Made by a program: the position numbers and the translations under genes
From: JAEZKC01 sp046538945
GTDB lineage: Bacteria > Fibrobacterota > Chitinivibrionia > Chitinivibrionales > Chitinispirillaceae
Assembly: GCA_046538945.1 (NCBI GenBank)
Contig: JBKHHW010000062.1
Location: forward strand, 1-17,088
Reading direction: 5' to 3'
DNA length: 17,088 nucleotides
In this document: positions 6,942 to 15,119 of the stretch, piece by piece
Numbering within the stretch: the stretch's first letter is position 1
Layout of the letters: the number at the start of each line of letters is the position of its first letter
Notes under the pieces: generated by a model
Database searches by the model: none
What the model was told of the DNA's origin: nothing
What the model saw: the letters and a program-made list of their open reading frames with translations, nothing else

Positions 6942-8282
6942 ATGGCAGCAATACTTGAAGATCGTAGAAATCAGATTGCCGAAGCAGGAGATACGAAGAA
7001 TCTGGAGTGTGAGAAACCCAGTGCTGCCGGTTCGGTAAGTCAGAGGGCATGTGTGTTCTGCGGATCCCGGGTGGTGCTGTACCCTATCACAGATGCGCTT
7101 CATCTGGTCCACGGACCTGCGGGTTGTGCTGCTTACACATGGGATATACGGGGGGCTCTGTCAAGTGGAGAACAGCTGCATCGCAATAGCTTCAGCACTG
7201 ATCTTAGGGAAAAGGAAGTAATATACGGAGGGGAAACAAAGCTGAAGAATGCCCTGAATGAACTCATAGACCGGTTCAGTCCCGCTGCTGCTTTTGTCTA
7301 CTCGACTTGTATTTCGGGCATTATCGGAGATGATATCGGATCAGTATGCAGAGATGTAAGTGCACAAAAGGCGATACCTGTCATACCGGTTGAATCAGAA
7401 GGTTTCAAGGGTACAAAGAAAGACGGATACCTGGCGGCATGTACCGCTCTTTTCAGGCTGATTGCCAAGCCGGAGGTGAAAACGCCTCTGAGTATAAATA
7501 TAATTGGTGATTTCAACGTAGCCGGTGAATCGTGGATTATCGAAAGTTATTACCGGCGGATGGGAATAAACGTCCAGTCTGTTATGACCGGAGACGGTAA
7601 AGTGGAGAAAATCGCTTCCAGTGCTTCGGCGATGCTCAATGTCGTTCAGTGCAGCGGGTCGATGATACATCTGGCCAGGATGATGAAGGAAAAGTACGGA
7701 ATACCATTTATGAGAGTGTCATATTTTGGCATTGAAGATACCGCGGATGCACTTTACAAAGTCGCAGATCACTTCGGGAACGAGGAAGTGAAAATCAGGA
7801 CTCAGGAACTGGTGAAGAGTGAAACTGACAGAATCTTACCTCTGTTGAAAAAATGGAAAAGTGAACTGAAAGATCGTAAAGCGGCTTTGTATGTGGGGGG
7901 TGCATTCAAGGCAATTTCTCTGGTCAAAGCGCTTCGTCATCTGGGAATGAAGGTAGTCATGGCAGGAACCCAGACAGGAAACAAGGACGACTACAATGTA
8001 CTGAGAAACGTTTGTGATGAGGATACGGTAATACTGGATGATTCTAATCCATCTGAAATGTCACGTTACCTTGTTGAAAGGAATGTGGATCTTTTCATAG
8101 GAGGTGTAAAGGAAAGACCGATTGCATATAAACTCGGAATCGGATTCTGTGATCATAATCACGAACGGAAAATTCCGCTTGCCGGATTTGAAGGTATGGA
8201 GGCTTTCGGCCGTGAAGTGTATGCTACTGTAATGAGTCCTGTCTGGAAGTTTCATCCAAGAAATAGAAACTGCATACTATAA
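6942..8282 (+). CDS. nifE: NifE, FeMo-cofactor scaffold alpha-like chain
   Basis: NifE forms with NifN the NifEN scaffold, on which the NifB product is matured to FeMo-co with molybdenum and homocitrate. It is a paralogue of NifD. From ATG 6942 it has 446 aa. Cluster-binding cysteines are Cys37 (RACVFCG), Cys62 (HGPAGC) and Cys123 (STCISGIIGDD). Cys237 (VVQCSGS) matches the cysteine at the cofactor-precursor site. The C-terminal DHNHERKIPLAGFEGM is a typical NifE signature, replacing the FeMo-co histidine motif of NifD. Starts at GTG 6930 and ATG 6936 are possible; I chose 6942 because GGAG at 6932-6935 sits 6 bases before it. It follows an unusual gap of about 230 bases after nifK. Confidence 0.96.
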   Translation: MAAILEDRRNQIAEAGDTKNLECEKPSAAGSVSQRACVFCGSRVVLYPITDALHLVHGPAGCAAYTWDIRGALSSGEQLHRNSFSTDLREKEVIYGGETKLKNALNELIDRFSPAAAFVYSTCISGIIGDDIGSVCRDVSAQKAIPVIPVESEGFKGTKKDGYLAACTALFRLIAKPEVKTPLSINIIGDFNVAGESWIIESYYRRMGINVQSVMTGDGKVEKIASSASAMLNVVQCSGSMIHLARMMKEKYGIPFMRVSYFGIEDTADALYKVADHFGNEEVKIRTQELVKSETDRILPLLKKWKSELKDRKAALYVGGAFKAISLVKALRHLGMKVVMAGTQTGNKDDYNVLRNVCDEDTVILDDSNPSEMSRYLVERNVDLFIGGVKERPIAYKLGIGFCDHNHERKIPLAGFEGMEAFGREVYATVMSPVWKFHPRNRNCIL

Positions 8283-8301
8283 CCCGATCAGGAGAGATAA
8301 A

Positions 8302-9660
8302 GTGAACGGGAAAATCAAAACCAGAACGTCCTCTGCAGCTGTCAATACCTGCAGGCTCTGTGCTCCTCTCGGAGCCTCGATGGCATTCAAAGGAGTGCAG
8401 GAGGCTATATCTCTTTTACACGGATCTCAGGGATGTGCCACATACATCCGCAGATATATGATCAGTCATTACAGGGAACCAATCGATATTGCCTCCTCCA
8501 GCATAAGTGAGGAAGCCACCATTTTTGGAGGGGACGAGAACCTCATAAAGGCACTGGAGAACATAACGACCGTTTATCACCCCAGGCTGATAGGGGTAGC
8601 CACTACATGTCTGACCGAGACTATTGGTGAGGATACCGAATCTTCAGTACGGAAATTTCTTGCAAGACAAATGAATGAAAAGCCGTTTATTATAAACGTG
8701 TCAACCCCCTCCTATTGTGCCAACTACACAGACGGTTTCAATGCCACTGTAAAAGCACTGGTGGCGACTCTGGCGTCAACCGGTGAGCATACGAACCGAA
8801 TAAATATTCTGCCCGGTTCTCTATCACCAGCCGACTACCGTCACATAAAGGAGATAGTGACTGATTTCGGGCTTCCTTATATACTGCTGCCGGATTATTC
8901 AGAGACCCTTGATGGTGAAAGCTGGGCTGAGTATCACCATATTGCAAAAGGAGGCACAACTGTTCTTTCGATAAAGGATATGGGCCGGGCAGCAGCGACT
9001 ATCGAATTTACCATCTGCCGGGATAAAAAGGAGACTGCTTCGGAGTTTCTCAAGGGTAGCTGCAACGTGCCTTCGATTCAACTCATGACTCCCATAGGTG
9101 TAGATGCTGTTGACGAATTCATGGCCGTGCTTCAGAAACTCAGTGGCAGCCAAATTCCGGAAAAGATTGCAAAGGAGCGCGGAAGACTTATCGACTCCTA
9201 TATGGATGCCCACAAGTACTGCTTCGGGAAGAAGGCCGCTGTCATCGGAGAAGAAGAACTGGTGATATCAATCGCCAAATTCCTTTCTGAAACGGGAATG
9301 GTTCCGGTGCTGTGTGCTTCTTCCTGCAAAAAAGAAAGACTGCAGAATGCAATTAACGCCTATCTTCCTGAAATCGCATCAGAAATCACTGTCCTTGAAG
9401 AAACTGATTATGATGAATTCGATCAGTGCATGAAGAAATGCGAAGCAGATATAATAATCGGCAGCAGTAAAGCCTACAAAACCGCCAGAAATGCCGATAT
9501 ACCACTTGTTAGGGTCGGATTTCCGATCCATGACAGATTCGGAGGACAAAGATTGTTGCACGTCGGATACCGGGGAACCCAATACCTGTTCGACAATATC
9601 GTCAATGCGCTTTTAAATAAAACACAGGAATCATCTGAACTTGGGTACAGTTACCTGTGA
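8302..9660 (+). CDS. nifN: NifN, FeMo-cofactor scaffold beta-like chain
   Basis: NifN is the NifK-like half of the NifEN scaffold. The 452-aa product shows NTCRLCAPLGASMAF near the N-terminus, corresponding to the NifK Cys24 region and the conserved NifN cysteine, then HGSQGCATY, TTCLTETIGED and TPSYCANYTDGF. It starts with GTG behind AGGAGAG (8290-8296), 19 bases after nifE. It keeps more NifK-like cysteines than many proteobacterial NifN proteins; whether they bind a cluster cannot be told from sequence. It is not a second nifK because it follows nifE directly and diverges from nifK throughout its C-terminal half. Confidence 0.95.
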   Translation: MNGKIKTRTSSAAVNTCRLCAPLGASMAFKGVQEAISLLHGSQGCATYIRRYMISHYREPIDIASSSISEEATIFGGDENLIKALENITTVYHPRLIGVATTCLTETIGEDTESSVRKFLARQMNEKPFIINVSTPSYCANYTDGFNATVKALVATLASTGEHTNRINILPGSLSPADYRHIKEIVTDFGLPYILLPDYSETLDGESWAEYHHIAKGGTTVLSIKDMGRAAATIEFTICRDKKETASEFLKGSCNVPSIQLMTPIGVDAVDEFMAVLQKLSGSQIPEKIAKERGRLIDSYMDAHKYCFGKKAAVIGEEELVISIAKFLSETGMVPVLCASSCKKERLQNAINAYLPEIASEITVLEETDYDEFDQCMKKCEADIIIGSSKAYKTARNADIPLVRVGFPIHDRFGGQRLLHVGYRGTQYLFDNIVNALLNKTQESSELGYSYL

Positions 9661-9678
9661 ACAGAAACGGAGTGTAGT

Positions 9679-10929
9679 ATGGACCTGACGAAACATCCCT
9701 GCTTTAATGAAAATTCCCGGCTGCAGTACGGGAGAGTACACCTTCCTGTTGCCGCCAAATGCAATGTTCAGTGCAGATTCTGCAACAGAAAGTTTGACTG
9801 TGCTAATGAAAGCCGGCCGGGAGTTTCGTCCGTGCTATTATCACCTGTTCAGTGTGTAAGCTATTTGGATCAACTGCTTAGCCTCGACAATCGAATAAAA
9901 GTTGTTGGAATTGCAGGCCCCGGTGACGCTTTTGCAGACCCAGAAGCCAGCCTCGAAGTCCTCGGGCGAGTTCGTGGAGAATATCCGGAAATGCTGCTCT
10001 GCGTTGCTACCAACGGACTCAATCTTTCACCGTTTGTCGATGACCTCTCCAGACTCAATGTTTCACACGTGACAGTTACAGTCAATGCTGTCGATCCCGG
10101 GATCGGTGCATCAGTCTATTCATGGGTCCGGTACGGAAAAAAAGTTTTCAGAGGTATAGAAGCAGGAAGAATAGTGCTTGAATGTCAGGAGAAAGCTGTA
10201 AGAAAGCTGAAGGAGAAGAATATTATCGTCAAAATCAATTCAATAATCGTTCCCGGTGTAAACGATGACCATACAGTAGAAGTAGCCAGAACTGTCGCAT
10301 CGTGGGGGGCGGATTTCTTCAACGCGATACCACTCTTTCCTGCACAGGGTTCTGAATTCGCCCATTTGAATGCACCGCAGCCGGATTCTGTTGCAGAAAT
10401 ACGTAATGCTGCGGGTGAGTACATTCCGCAGATGAGGCATTGCGGCAGATGTCGGGCGGATGCTGCAGGACTATTGGGTGAAAAGGAGATGAGAGGTATT
10501 GTCGAACTGCTCAGGCGGCATTGTCGCATCAATGCATCTGAAAGAAGACCCGCTGTCGCGGTGGCTACAAGAGAGGATCTTTTCGTCAATATGCATCTGG
10601 GAGAAGCGGCAAAATTATCCGTTTTCATTCCTGGACCGGACGGATCTTATGTAAAAATTGATGAAAGGGAAACCCCACCGAAAGGCCTTGGGGCCGAAAG
10701 ATGGAATCAGCTGGCGGAAACCTTCAGTGACTGCTGTGCCGTAATGGTTTCAGGAATAGGGGAAGCTCCCAGGAAAGTTCTGGAAAAGTCGGGTCTTGGA
10801 ACTGTGCATATGAGCGGCTTAATTGAAGACGGTCTGGATTACATTTATAAAGAAGCTGCAGAACCTCCGCGGCCGGTATCTTTGGGCTGCGGTACATCCT
10901 GTTCAGGAAACGGAACAGGATGCATGTAA
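9679..10929 (+). CDS. nifB: NifB, radical SAM FeMo-cofactor core synthase with NifX-like domain
   Basis: NifB fuses two 4Fe-4S clusters and inserts carbide from S-adenosylmethionine to make the 8Fe-9S-C NifB-co, the core of FeMo-co. The product has 416 aa. The radical SAM motif CNVQCRFC supplies Cys28, Cys32 and Cys35. Further conserved cysteines lie in KHPCF (Cys8) and in CGRCRADAAGLLGE, about residues 254-267. A C-terminal NifX/NafY-like domain of about 110 residues begins with RPAVAVAT and is thought to hold the cofactor product; methanogen NifB proteins often lack it. The end is a glycine- and cysteine-rich tail, CGTSCSGNGTGCM. It starts 18 bases after nifN with CGGAGTG as the likely ribosome site. 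Confidence 0.96.
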   Translation: MDLTKHPCFNENSRLQYGRVHLPVAAKCNVQCRFCNRKFDCANESRPGVSSVLLSPVQCVSYLDQLLSLDNRIKVVGIAGPGDAFADPEASLEVLGRVRGEYPEMLLCVATNGLNLSPFVDDLSRLNVSHVTVTVNAVDPGIGASVYSWVRYGKKVFRGIEAGRIVLECQEKAVRKLKEKNIIVKINSIIVPGVNDDHTVEVARTVASWGADFFNAIPLFPAQGSEFAHLNAPQPDSVAEIRNAAGEYIPQMRHCGRCRADAAGLLGEKEMRGIVELLRRHCRINASERRPAVAVATREDLFVNMHLGEAAKLSVFIPGPDGSYVKIDERETPPKGLGAERWNQLAETFSDCCAVMVSGIGEAPRKVLEKSGLGTVHMSGLIEDGLDYIYKEAAEPPRPVSLGCGTSCSGNGTGCM

Positions 10930-10956
10930 CAAAAATATTTACAAAGGGAGCGTATT

Positions 10957-11262
10957 ATGCAGAAACCCGGAAGGCATATTCTGGTATGCGGAAGTTTCAG
11001 AGCACAGGGTTCACCTCAGGGAGTGTGTCACAAAAAAGGTGCAATTTCTCTTATTCAGTATCTCCAGACCGAACTTTCGGACAGGGGAATGGATGATGTG
11101 ATGGTATCCATGACCGGGTGCCTCAAGGTATGCGACAGAGGACCTGCGATGGTAATCTATCCCGACAATGTCTGGTACGGAGGACTTGATGAGTCTAAAA
11201 TCGATGAGATCCTGGATGCTCTCGAGAATGATGAAACTGTCGAGAACTACCTTATAACCTAG
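10957..11262 (+). CDS. Thioredoxin-fold 2Fe-2S ferredoxin
   Basis: The 101-aa product belongs to the Shethna-type, thioredoxin-like 2Fe-2S ferredoxins. Cys11 (LVCGSF), Cys24 (GVCHKKG), Cys55 and Cys59 (TGCLKVCDRGP) line up closely with Cys11, Cys24, Cys56 and Cys60 of the Clostridium pasteurianum protein (102 aa). That protein and its Azotobacter relatives interact with the MoFe protein, so a nitrogenase-linked redox or maturation role is likely, but the exact partner is not settled. It lies 27 bases after nifB, behind AAAGGGAG (10943-10950), and 8 bases before nifV. It has no signal peptide. Genes of this kind occur at the same place in green sulfur bacterial nif clusters. Confidence 0.9.
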   Translation: MQKPGRHILVCGSFRAQGSPQGVCHKKGAISLIQYLQTELSDRGMDDVMVSMTGCLKVCDRGPAMVIYPDNVWYGGLDESKIDEILDALENDETVENYLIT

Positions 11263-11270
11263 CAGGATGT

Positions 11271-12386
11271 ATGAGTAGGCAAATAACACTCATAGATACT
11301 ACTTTGCGGGATGGAGCACAGAGAAGTCACATCGTGTTCTCTCAGGATGACAAGCTGCGAATCGCAAAAATGCTTGATTCATGTGGGGTTTCTGTCCTTG
11401 AAGCGGGGATTCCCGTTATGGGTAAAGACGAACAGAATTCCATTCTGGAAATCAAGCACAATTTCCCCCTGCTGCATCTTGTCGGATGGTGCAGAGGTAA
11501 AAAGAGTGATGTCGATGCAGCAATCGGATCGGGATGTGATTCAGTTCACATCTCCTTTCCATCTTCCGCTCTTCACCAGACCTTGATCGGTGTCACCAGC
11601 AGAGATGTCATTGACCTTTTAGGGCAAACCGTAAGATATGCTCAAGGGCACTTCGCATCTGTTTCTGTAGGAGCCCAGGATGCCTCGAGAGCGGATCGTG
11701 AATTCCTGAAGGAGTTTGTTGCAGCTGCTGTGGATGCCGGGGCAGGCCGGATCAGAATTGCCGATACGGTTGGAATCCTCACCCCCCTTGCAACTGCTCT
11801 AATGATCGGAAACCTTTTGACAGGCACACCCGGTGTCAACCTTGAATTTCATGCCCATAACGATCTGGGAATGGCAACTGCCAATACCATAACGGCTATC
11901 GAGAGTGGAGCAGCGAGTGCATCTGTCACACTTTGCGGTATTGGTGAAAGAGCTGGGAATGCACCACTGGAGGAGGTCGCTGTCGCTCTCGATCTGGATG
12001 AAAAGTTCAGCACAGGACTCGCAACTCAATATCTCAAGCAGATGTGTGAAGCTACTTACAAGATAATCCGGCAGAATGTACCATTTCAAAAGCCGATTGT
12101 AGGAAAAGGCGTTTTCAGTCATGAGTCGGGTATCCATTGTCATGGGCTTTTACGTGACGTTAGGGCATACGAACCCTTTCATCCGGAAAGTGTTGGCCAG
12201 CAGCGCGAGTTTTTTGCCGGATCCCACAGCGGGACCTCAGGATTACTGGCTATGCTGGCCCGAAATGGAATAAGCAGGGACAGAGTTGATACTTCATGTT
12301 TGATTGAAAAAGTGAGACAAGTGTCACGGATGAAATCATCTTCTCTGTCCTCAGAAGAGATCGGTTTGTTAATTGAAAAAAAATGA
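11271..12386 (+). CDS. nifV: NifV, homocitrate synthase
   Basis: NifV condenses acetyl-CoA with 2-oxoglutarate to make R-homocitrate, the organic ligand of FeMo-co. The 371-aa product is a DRE-TIM metallolyase-type synthase. Motifs are DTTLRDGAQ (9-17) with Arg13, Asp14 and Gln17, RIADTVG (162-168), the metal-binding His194 and His196 in HAHNDLG, and SHESGIHCHG (283-292) near the C-terminus. It lacks the regulatory domain of LeuA. Most NifV and LeuA proteins read RDGEQ; here the glutamate is alanine (Ala16), a form more often met in citramalate-type members. Position in the nif operon still makes homocitrate synthase the best call. It starts 8 bases after the ferredoxin gene. Confidence 0.92.
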   Translation: MSRQITLIDTTLRDGAQRSHIVFSQDDKLRIAKMLDSCGVSVLEAGIPVMGKDEQNSILEIKHNFPLLHLVGWCRGKKSDVDAAIGSGCDSVHISFPSSALHQTLIGVTSRDVIDLLGQTVRYAQGHFASVSVGAQDASRADREFLKEFVAAAVDAGAGRIRIADTVGILTPLATALMIGNLLTGTPGVNLEFHAHNDLGMATANTITAIESGAASASVTLCGIGERAGNAPLEEVAVALDLDEKFSTGLATQYLKQMCEATYKIIRQNVPFQKPIVGKGVFSHESGIHCHGLLRDVRAYEPFHPESVGQQREFFAGSHSGTSGLLAMLARNGISRDRVDTSCLIEKVRQVSRMKSSSLSSEEIGLLIEKK

Positions 12387-12407
12387 ACTCACGGCAAAGA
12401 GGAATTC

Positions 12408-13181
12408 ATGGAAAATCGTAGCCTGATCAATAGAATTGCATTATGTCTGTTTCTGTTATGGACTGTCAGTATTAAGGCTGACCCTGAAATCACTGTCGCA
12501 GCAGCAGCCAGCACGGTAGGAACAGTTGAGAAAATAGGCCAGGCTTTTTACCAAAAAACAGGTGTCGTCGTGAACATAATATCGGGCTCATCGGGAAAAT
12601 TGACAGTTCAGATTCTTAATGGCGCACCGTACGATATTTTCATGGCGGCTGACATGAATTATCCCGAAGTCCTGTATTCAAAAGGAAAAGCCACAGCTCC
12701 GCCCCGGAAATTTGCCGCGGGGATACTGGTTTTATGGACAAAAAAAGAGATCCCACTCGAAAGTTTATCTGTTCTCAATTCAAAAGAGGTCCGTCGTATT
12801 GCAATCCCTAATCCGGAACTAGCTCCGTTCGGCAGTGAAGCTGTTAAAGTACTTAGATCGGGCCATCTTTACGATACTGTAAAAGATAAGCTTGTATATG
12901 GAAGCAATGTGAATCAGACAACCCAGTACATTGCGCACCGTGCGGCAGATGTGGGTTTTGTTTCATTGTCAAAAGTATTAGAGTACAGTCATGATGACGG
13001 AACCTACCTGAAAATTCCGGAATCACTGTCAGAATCTGTTCCCCACGGGATCGTGGTTGTAAAAAAACAGGGAGACAGGTCACAAGCAGAAGCTTTCTAT
13101 AGATTCATTTTCACCAAAGAAGGCAGGGATCTGCTTCAGTCGGATGGGTATCTGGTCGCATCAGAAAACAAAAAATCATGA
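12408..13181 (+). CDS. modA: ModA, periplasmic molybdate-binding protein
   Basis: ModA captures molybdate (or tungstate) and delivers it to ModBC. The 257-aa precursor has a signal peptide: Arg9, then a hydrophobic stretch of about residues 10-22 and a likely cut after Ala24 (IKA-D). There is no lipobox, so it should be soluble in the periplasm. Family motifs are ITVAAAAST, SGSSGKL, NGAPYDIFMAAD and NPELAPFGSEA, which together supply the oxyanion site. It starts 21 bases after nifV, with AAGAGG (12397-12402) as ribosome site, so molybdate uptake is co-transcribed with nitrogenase. No ModE-type operator or molybdenum-cofactor riboswitch was seen before it. Confidence 0.95.
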   Translation: MENRSLINRIALCLFLLWTVSIKADPEITVAAAASTVGTVEKIGQAFYQKTGVVVNIISGSSGKLTVQILNGAPYDIFMAADMNYPEVLYSKGKATAPPRKFAAGILVLWTKKEIPLESLSVLNSKEVRRIAIPNPELAPFGSEAVKVLRSGHLYDTVKDKLVYGSNVNQTTQYIAHRAADVGFVSLSKVLEYSHDDGTYLKIPESLSESVPHGIVVVKKQGDRSQAEAFYRFIFTKEGRDLLQSDGYLVASENKKS

Positions 13182-13191
13182 TTTGTGCCGT

Positions 13192-13857
13192 ATGGATTTG
13201 AATTCTGTTCTACTCACGGTGAAACTTGCTGCCATTACCACAGCCCTTCTCCTTATTGCAGGCATACCACTGGCGTGGGTATTGATCTGTAGCTCAGGAA
13301 AAATCAGAATAGTTGCAAAAGCAGTTTTTAATCTTCCCCTTATTCTTCCGCCAACAGTTCTGGGTTTTTACCTGGTAATCGCATTGAGTCCGTCTGGTCC
13401 AATAGGCAGTTTTCTGGAAAAGACATTCCATACGAGCTTACTGTTCACATTCAGCGGTTTGGTACTGGCTTCTTTCATATCCGGATTTCCGTTCATGATA
13501 AATTCACTTGTAAATGCCTTTGAATCCGTGCCGCGATCTCTGGTGGAAGCCTCCTCAAGCATCGGTTACAGCCCGTTTGTGACACTGGTCAAAACGGTTC
13601 TTCCGAACAGCATCTCTGGTGTTCTGGCGGGTGTAGCTATCTGCTTTGCTCATACGATCGGGGAATTCGGGGTTGTCTATATGATAGGCGGAAGTATCCC
13701 GGGTCTAACCCGAGTTCTGTCGGTGCAGATCTATCATGAAGTCGAATTGCTCAACTACACCAGCGCACACAAATATGCAGCACTCATGCTGCTCTTTTCT
13801 TTTGTTTTAATGGTTCTGATTTCCGCTCTTCAGAAAAAACCGTCATCCAGGAGCTGA
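13192..13857 (+). CDS. modB: ModB, molybdate ABC transporter permease
   Basis: ModB is the membrane channel of the molybdate importer. From ATG 13192 it has 221 aa, near the usual length, with several strong hydrophobic segments beginning at LLTVKLAAITTALLLIAG. The cytoplasmic coupling (EAA) motif is visible as EASSSIGYSPFVTLVKTVLPN, split here only by sequence variation, and FAHTIGEFG is typical of ModB. An in-frame ATG at 13144 would overlap modA by 38 bases and add a polar, un-ModB-like N-terminus. TTG 13183 is another option. No strong ribosome site precedes 13192, which is 10 bases after the modA stop, so translational coupling to modA is likely. Confidence 0.93.
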   Translation: MDLNSVLLTVKLAAITTALLLIAGIPLAWVLICSSGKIRIVAKAVFNLPLILPPTVLGFYLVIALSPSGPIGSFLEKTFHTSLLFTFSGLVLASFISGFPFMINSLVNAFESVPRSLVEASSSIGYSPFVTLVKTVLPNSISGVLAGVAICFAHTIGEFGVVYMIGGSIPGLTRVLSVQIYHEVELLNYTSAHKYAALMLLFSFVLMVLISALQKKPSSRS

Positions 13858-13858
13858 T

Positions 13859-14500
13859 ATGGTCGAGATGAATGTGAAAAAGGTACTGAAAGGCACAGAT
13901 CCATTCATACTTGATGTAAATATCAGGGTAGTTGACAGGGAAATTGTTGCATTTACAGGAAAATCAGGATCTGGTAAAACGACTCTTCTGCGAATGATCG
14001 CCGGTTTTGAAAAGCCTGACACTGGGACCATCATCAATGACAGATCGGTTTGGTATGACTCCGGGTCCAAAAAACATGTTCCTCCTTTCAAAAGACATTT
14101 GGGATATGTTTTCCAGGATTACGCTCTGTTCCCTCACCTGAATGTGAGTAGGAACATTTCGTGTGCTACCGTTGGATCAGATAGCAGATACATCGATTGT
14201 CTTCTGGAAAGAGCGGGCATGGGCGGATTCGGCAATCGGAAGATTCATAACCTGTCAGGCGGTCAAAAGCAGAGGGTCGCGTTTCTGAGAGCGCTGGTCA
14301 GAAATGCGCCCCTGATGCTTCTGGATGAACCGTTTTCCGCACTGGACACGGAAAACCGCACTGTTTTCAGAAGCTTGCTTCTTGAACACCAGAAGGAAAC
14401 CGGATGCAGTGTCGTTCTGGTGTCGCACGATTCTTCTGATATATGTGAACTCGCACAGAGGACAATTATGATTGAATCCGGGGCAGCTGCAGAAGTATAG
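13859..14500 (+). CDS. modC: ModC, molybdate ABC transporter ATPase, short form
   Basis: ModC powers molybdate import. It has Walker A GKSGSGKTT (34-42), the Q-loop glutamine at 86 (VFQDY), signature LSGGQKQRV (132-140), Walker B LMLLDEP (152-158) and the switch His190. At 213 aa it ends right after the ATPase domain and lacks the C-terminal Mop/TOBE domain that senses molybdate in the ModC of about 350 aa from E. coli. The stop is clean, with the next gene following, so this is a short form and not a broken gene. It starts one base after the modB stop, with GGAG at 13850-13853. Confidence 0.93.
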   Translation: MVEMNVKKVLKGTDPFILDVNIRVVDREIVAFTGKSGSGKTTLLRMIAGFEKPDTGTIINDRSVWYDSGSKKHVPPFKRHLGYVFQDYALFPHLNVSRNISCATVGSDSRYIDCLLERAGMGGFGNRKIHNLSGGQKQRVAFLRALVRNAPLMLLDEPFSALDTENRTVFRSLLLEHQKETGCSVVLVSHDSSDICELAQRTIMIESGAAAEV

Positions 14501-14516
14501 TCTTGAGGAGTCCACT

Positions 14517-15017
14517 ATGAAAATTTCAAACGACCGGACCGAATCCGGGGTGATAATCAAAACCGCGGATCTCACAGACCCTGATGATTGTGAGGCAATA
14601 TGCAGTCTTATCAACCTTTATATGCAGGACAGTATGGGAGGGAATTTACGCCCTCATTCGGAGGCGCGGCAAAAAAGGTTGGTATGCAGACTGAAGACCA
14701 TTCCTCATTGTTACATCTTTATTGCAGTTTCTGAATCTGTTCCAGCAGGTCTTGCTGTCTGTTTTGAAATGTTTTCCACTTTTGCGGTGAAACCGCTTAT
14801 CAACATTCATGACCTGATTGTCCACCCCTCCTTTAGAAGACGAGGGGTTGGAAAGGCAATTATGGAAGGAATCGAAAGTTTCGCGAAACGCAGCGGATGC
14901 TCTAAATTAACTCTGGAAGTTCGAGGTGACAATTATAAAGCCCAGAACCTGTACCGTAAGCAGGGTTATGATGAATGTGATCCGCCGATGCTTTTCTGGT
15001 CAAAAGAGATCTGTTAG
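14517..15017 (+). CDS. GNAT-family N-acetyltransferase, last gene of the nif operon
   Basis: The 166-aa product is a GCN5-related acetyltransferase. The acetyl-CoA pyrophosphate loop is RRRGVGKA (107-114), preceded by the beta-4 strand INIHDLIVHPSF, and the C-terminal half has LEVRGDNYKAQNLYRKQGY, a typical motif B stretch. The acceptor cannot be told from sequence; it could be a small molecule or a protein lysine or N-terminus. It starts 16 bases after modC with GAGGAG (14505-14510), so it looks co-transcribed with nif and mod. An upstream TTG in frame at 14472 would overlap modC and is less likely. I know no textbook nif function for it. Cys162 is not the end; the chain ends in Cys166. Confidence 0.85.
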   Translation: MKISNDRTESGVIIKTADLTDPDDCEAICSLINLYMQDSMGGNLRPHSEARQKRLVCRLKTIPHCYIFIAVSESVPAGLAVCFEMFSTFAVKPLINIHDLIVHPSFRRRGVGKAIMEGIESFAKRSGCSKLTLEVRGDNYKAQNLYRKQGYDECDPPMLFWSKEIC

Positions 15018-15062
15018 ATTAAGTTCAGACCAGATCTTATGAATTTATCCTCAGCGTCAGAA

Positions 15063-15104
15063 TCAGCCCAAAATGCTGAAAATTAAGGGTGTTACCAGCC
15101 ACCC
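15063..15104 (-). terminator. Probable terminator between the convergent operons
   Basis: GGGTG (15087-15091) pairs with CACCC (15100-15104) around an 8-base loop. Read on the minus strand, the stem is followed by TTAATTTT, as expected for termination of the rfbD-rfbB transcript. A second stem, TCAGC (15063-15067) with GCTGA (15075-15079), lies next to it. Read on the + strand the stems have no good T-run, so the nif transcript may end less sharply. The stems are short. Confidence 0.4.
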
Positions 15105-15119
15105 GGTAGAAAGCAGCTT

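Noticed and set aside
13144..13191. Upstream ATG giving modB a 16-residue extension overlapping modA
   Set aside because: The extension is polar and unlike ModB, and lies mostly within the modA coding end; ATG 13192 gives the usual length.
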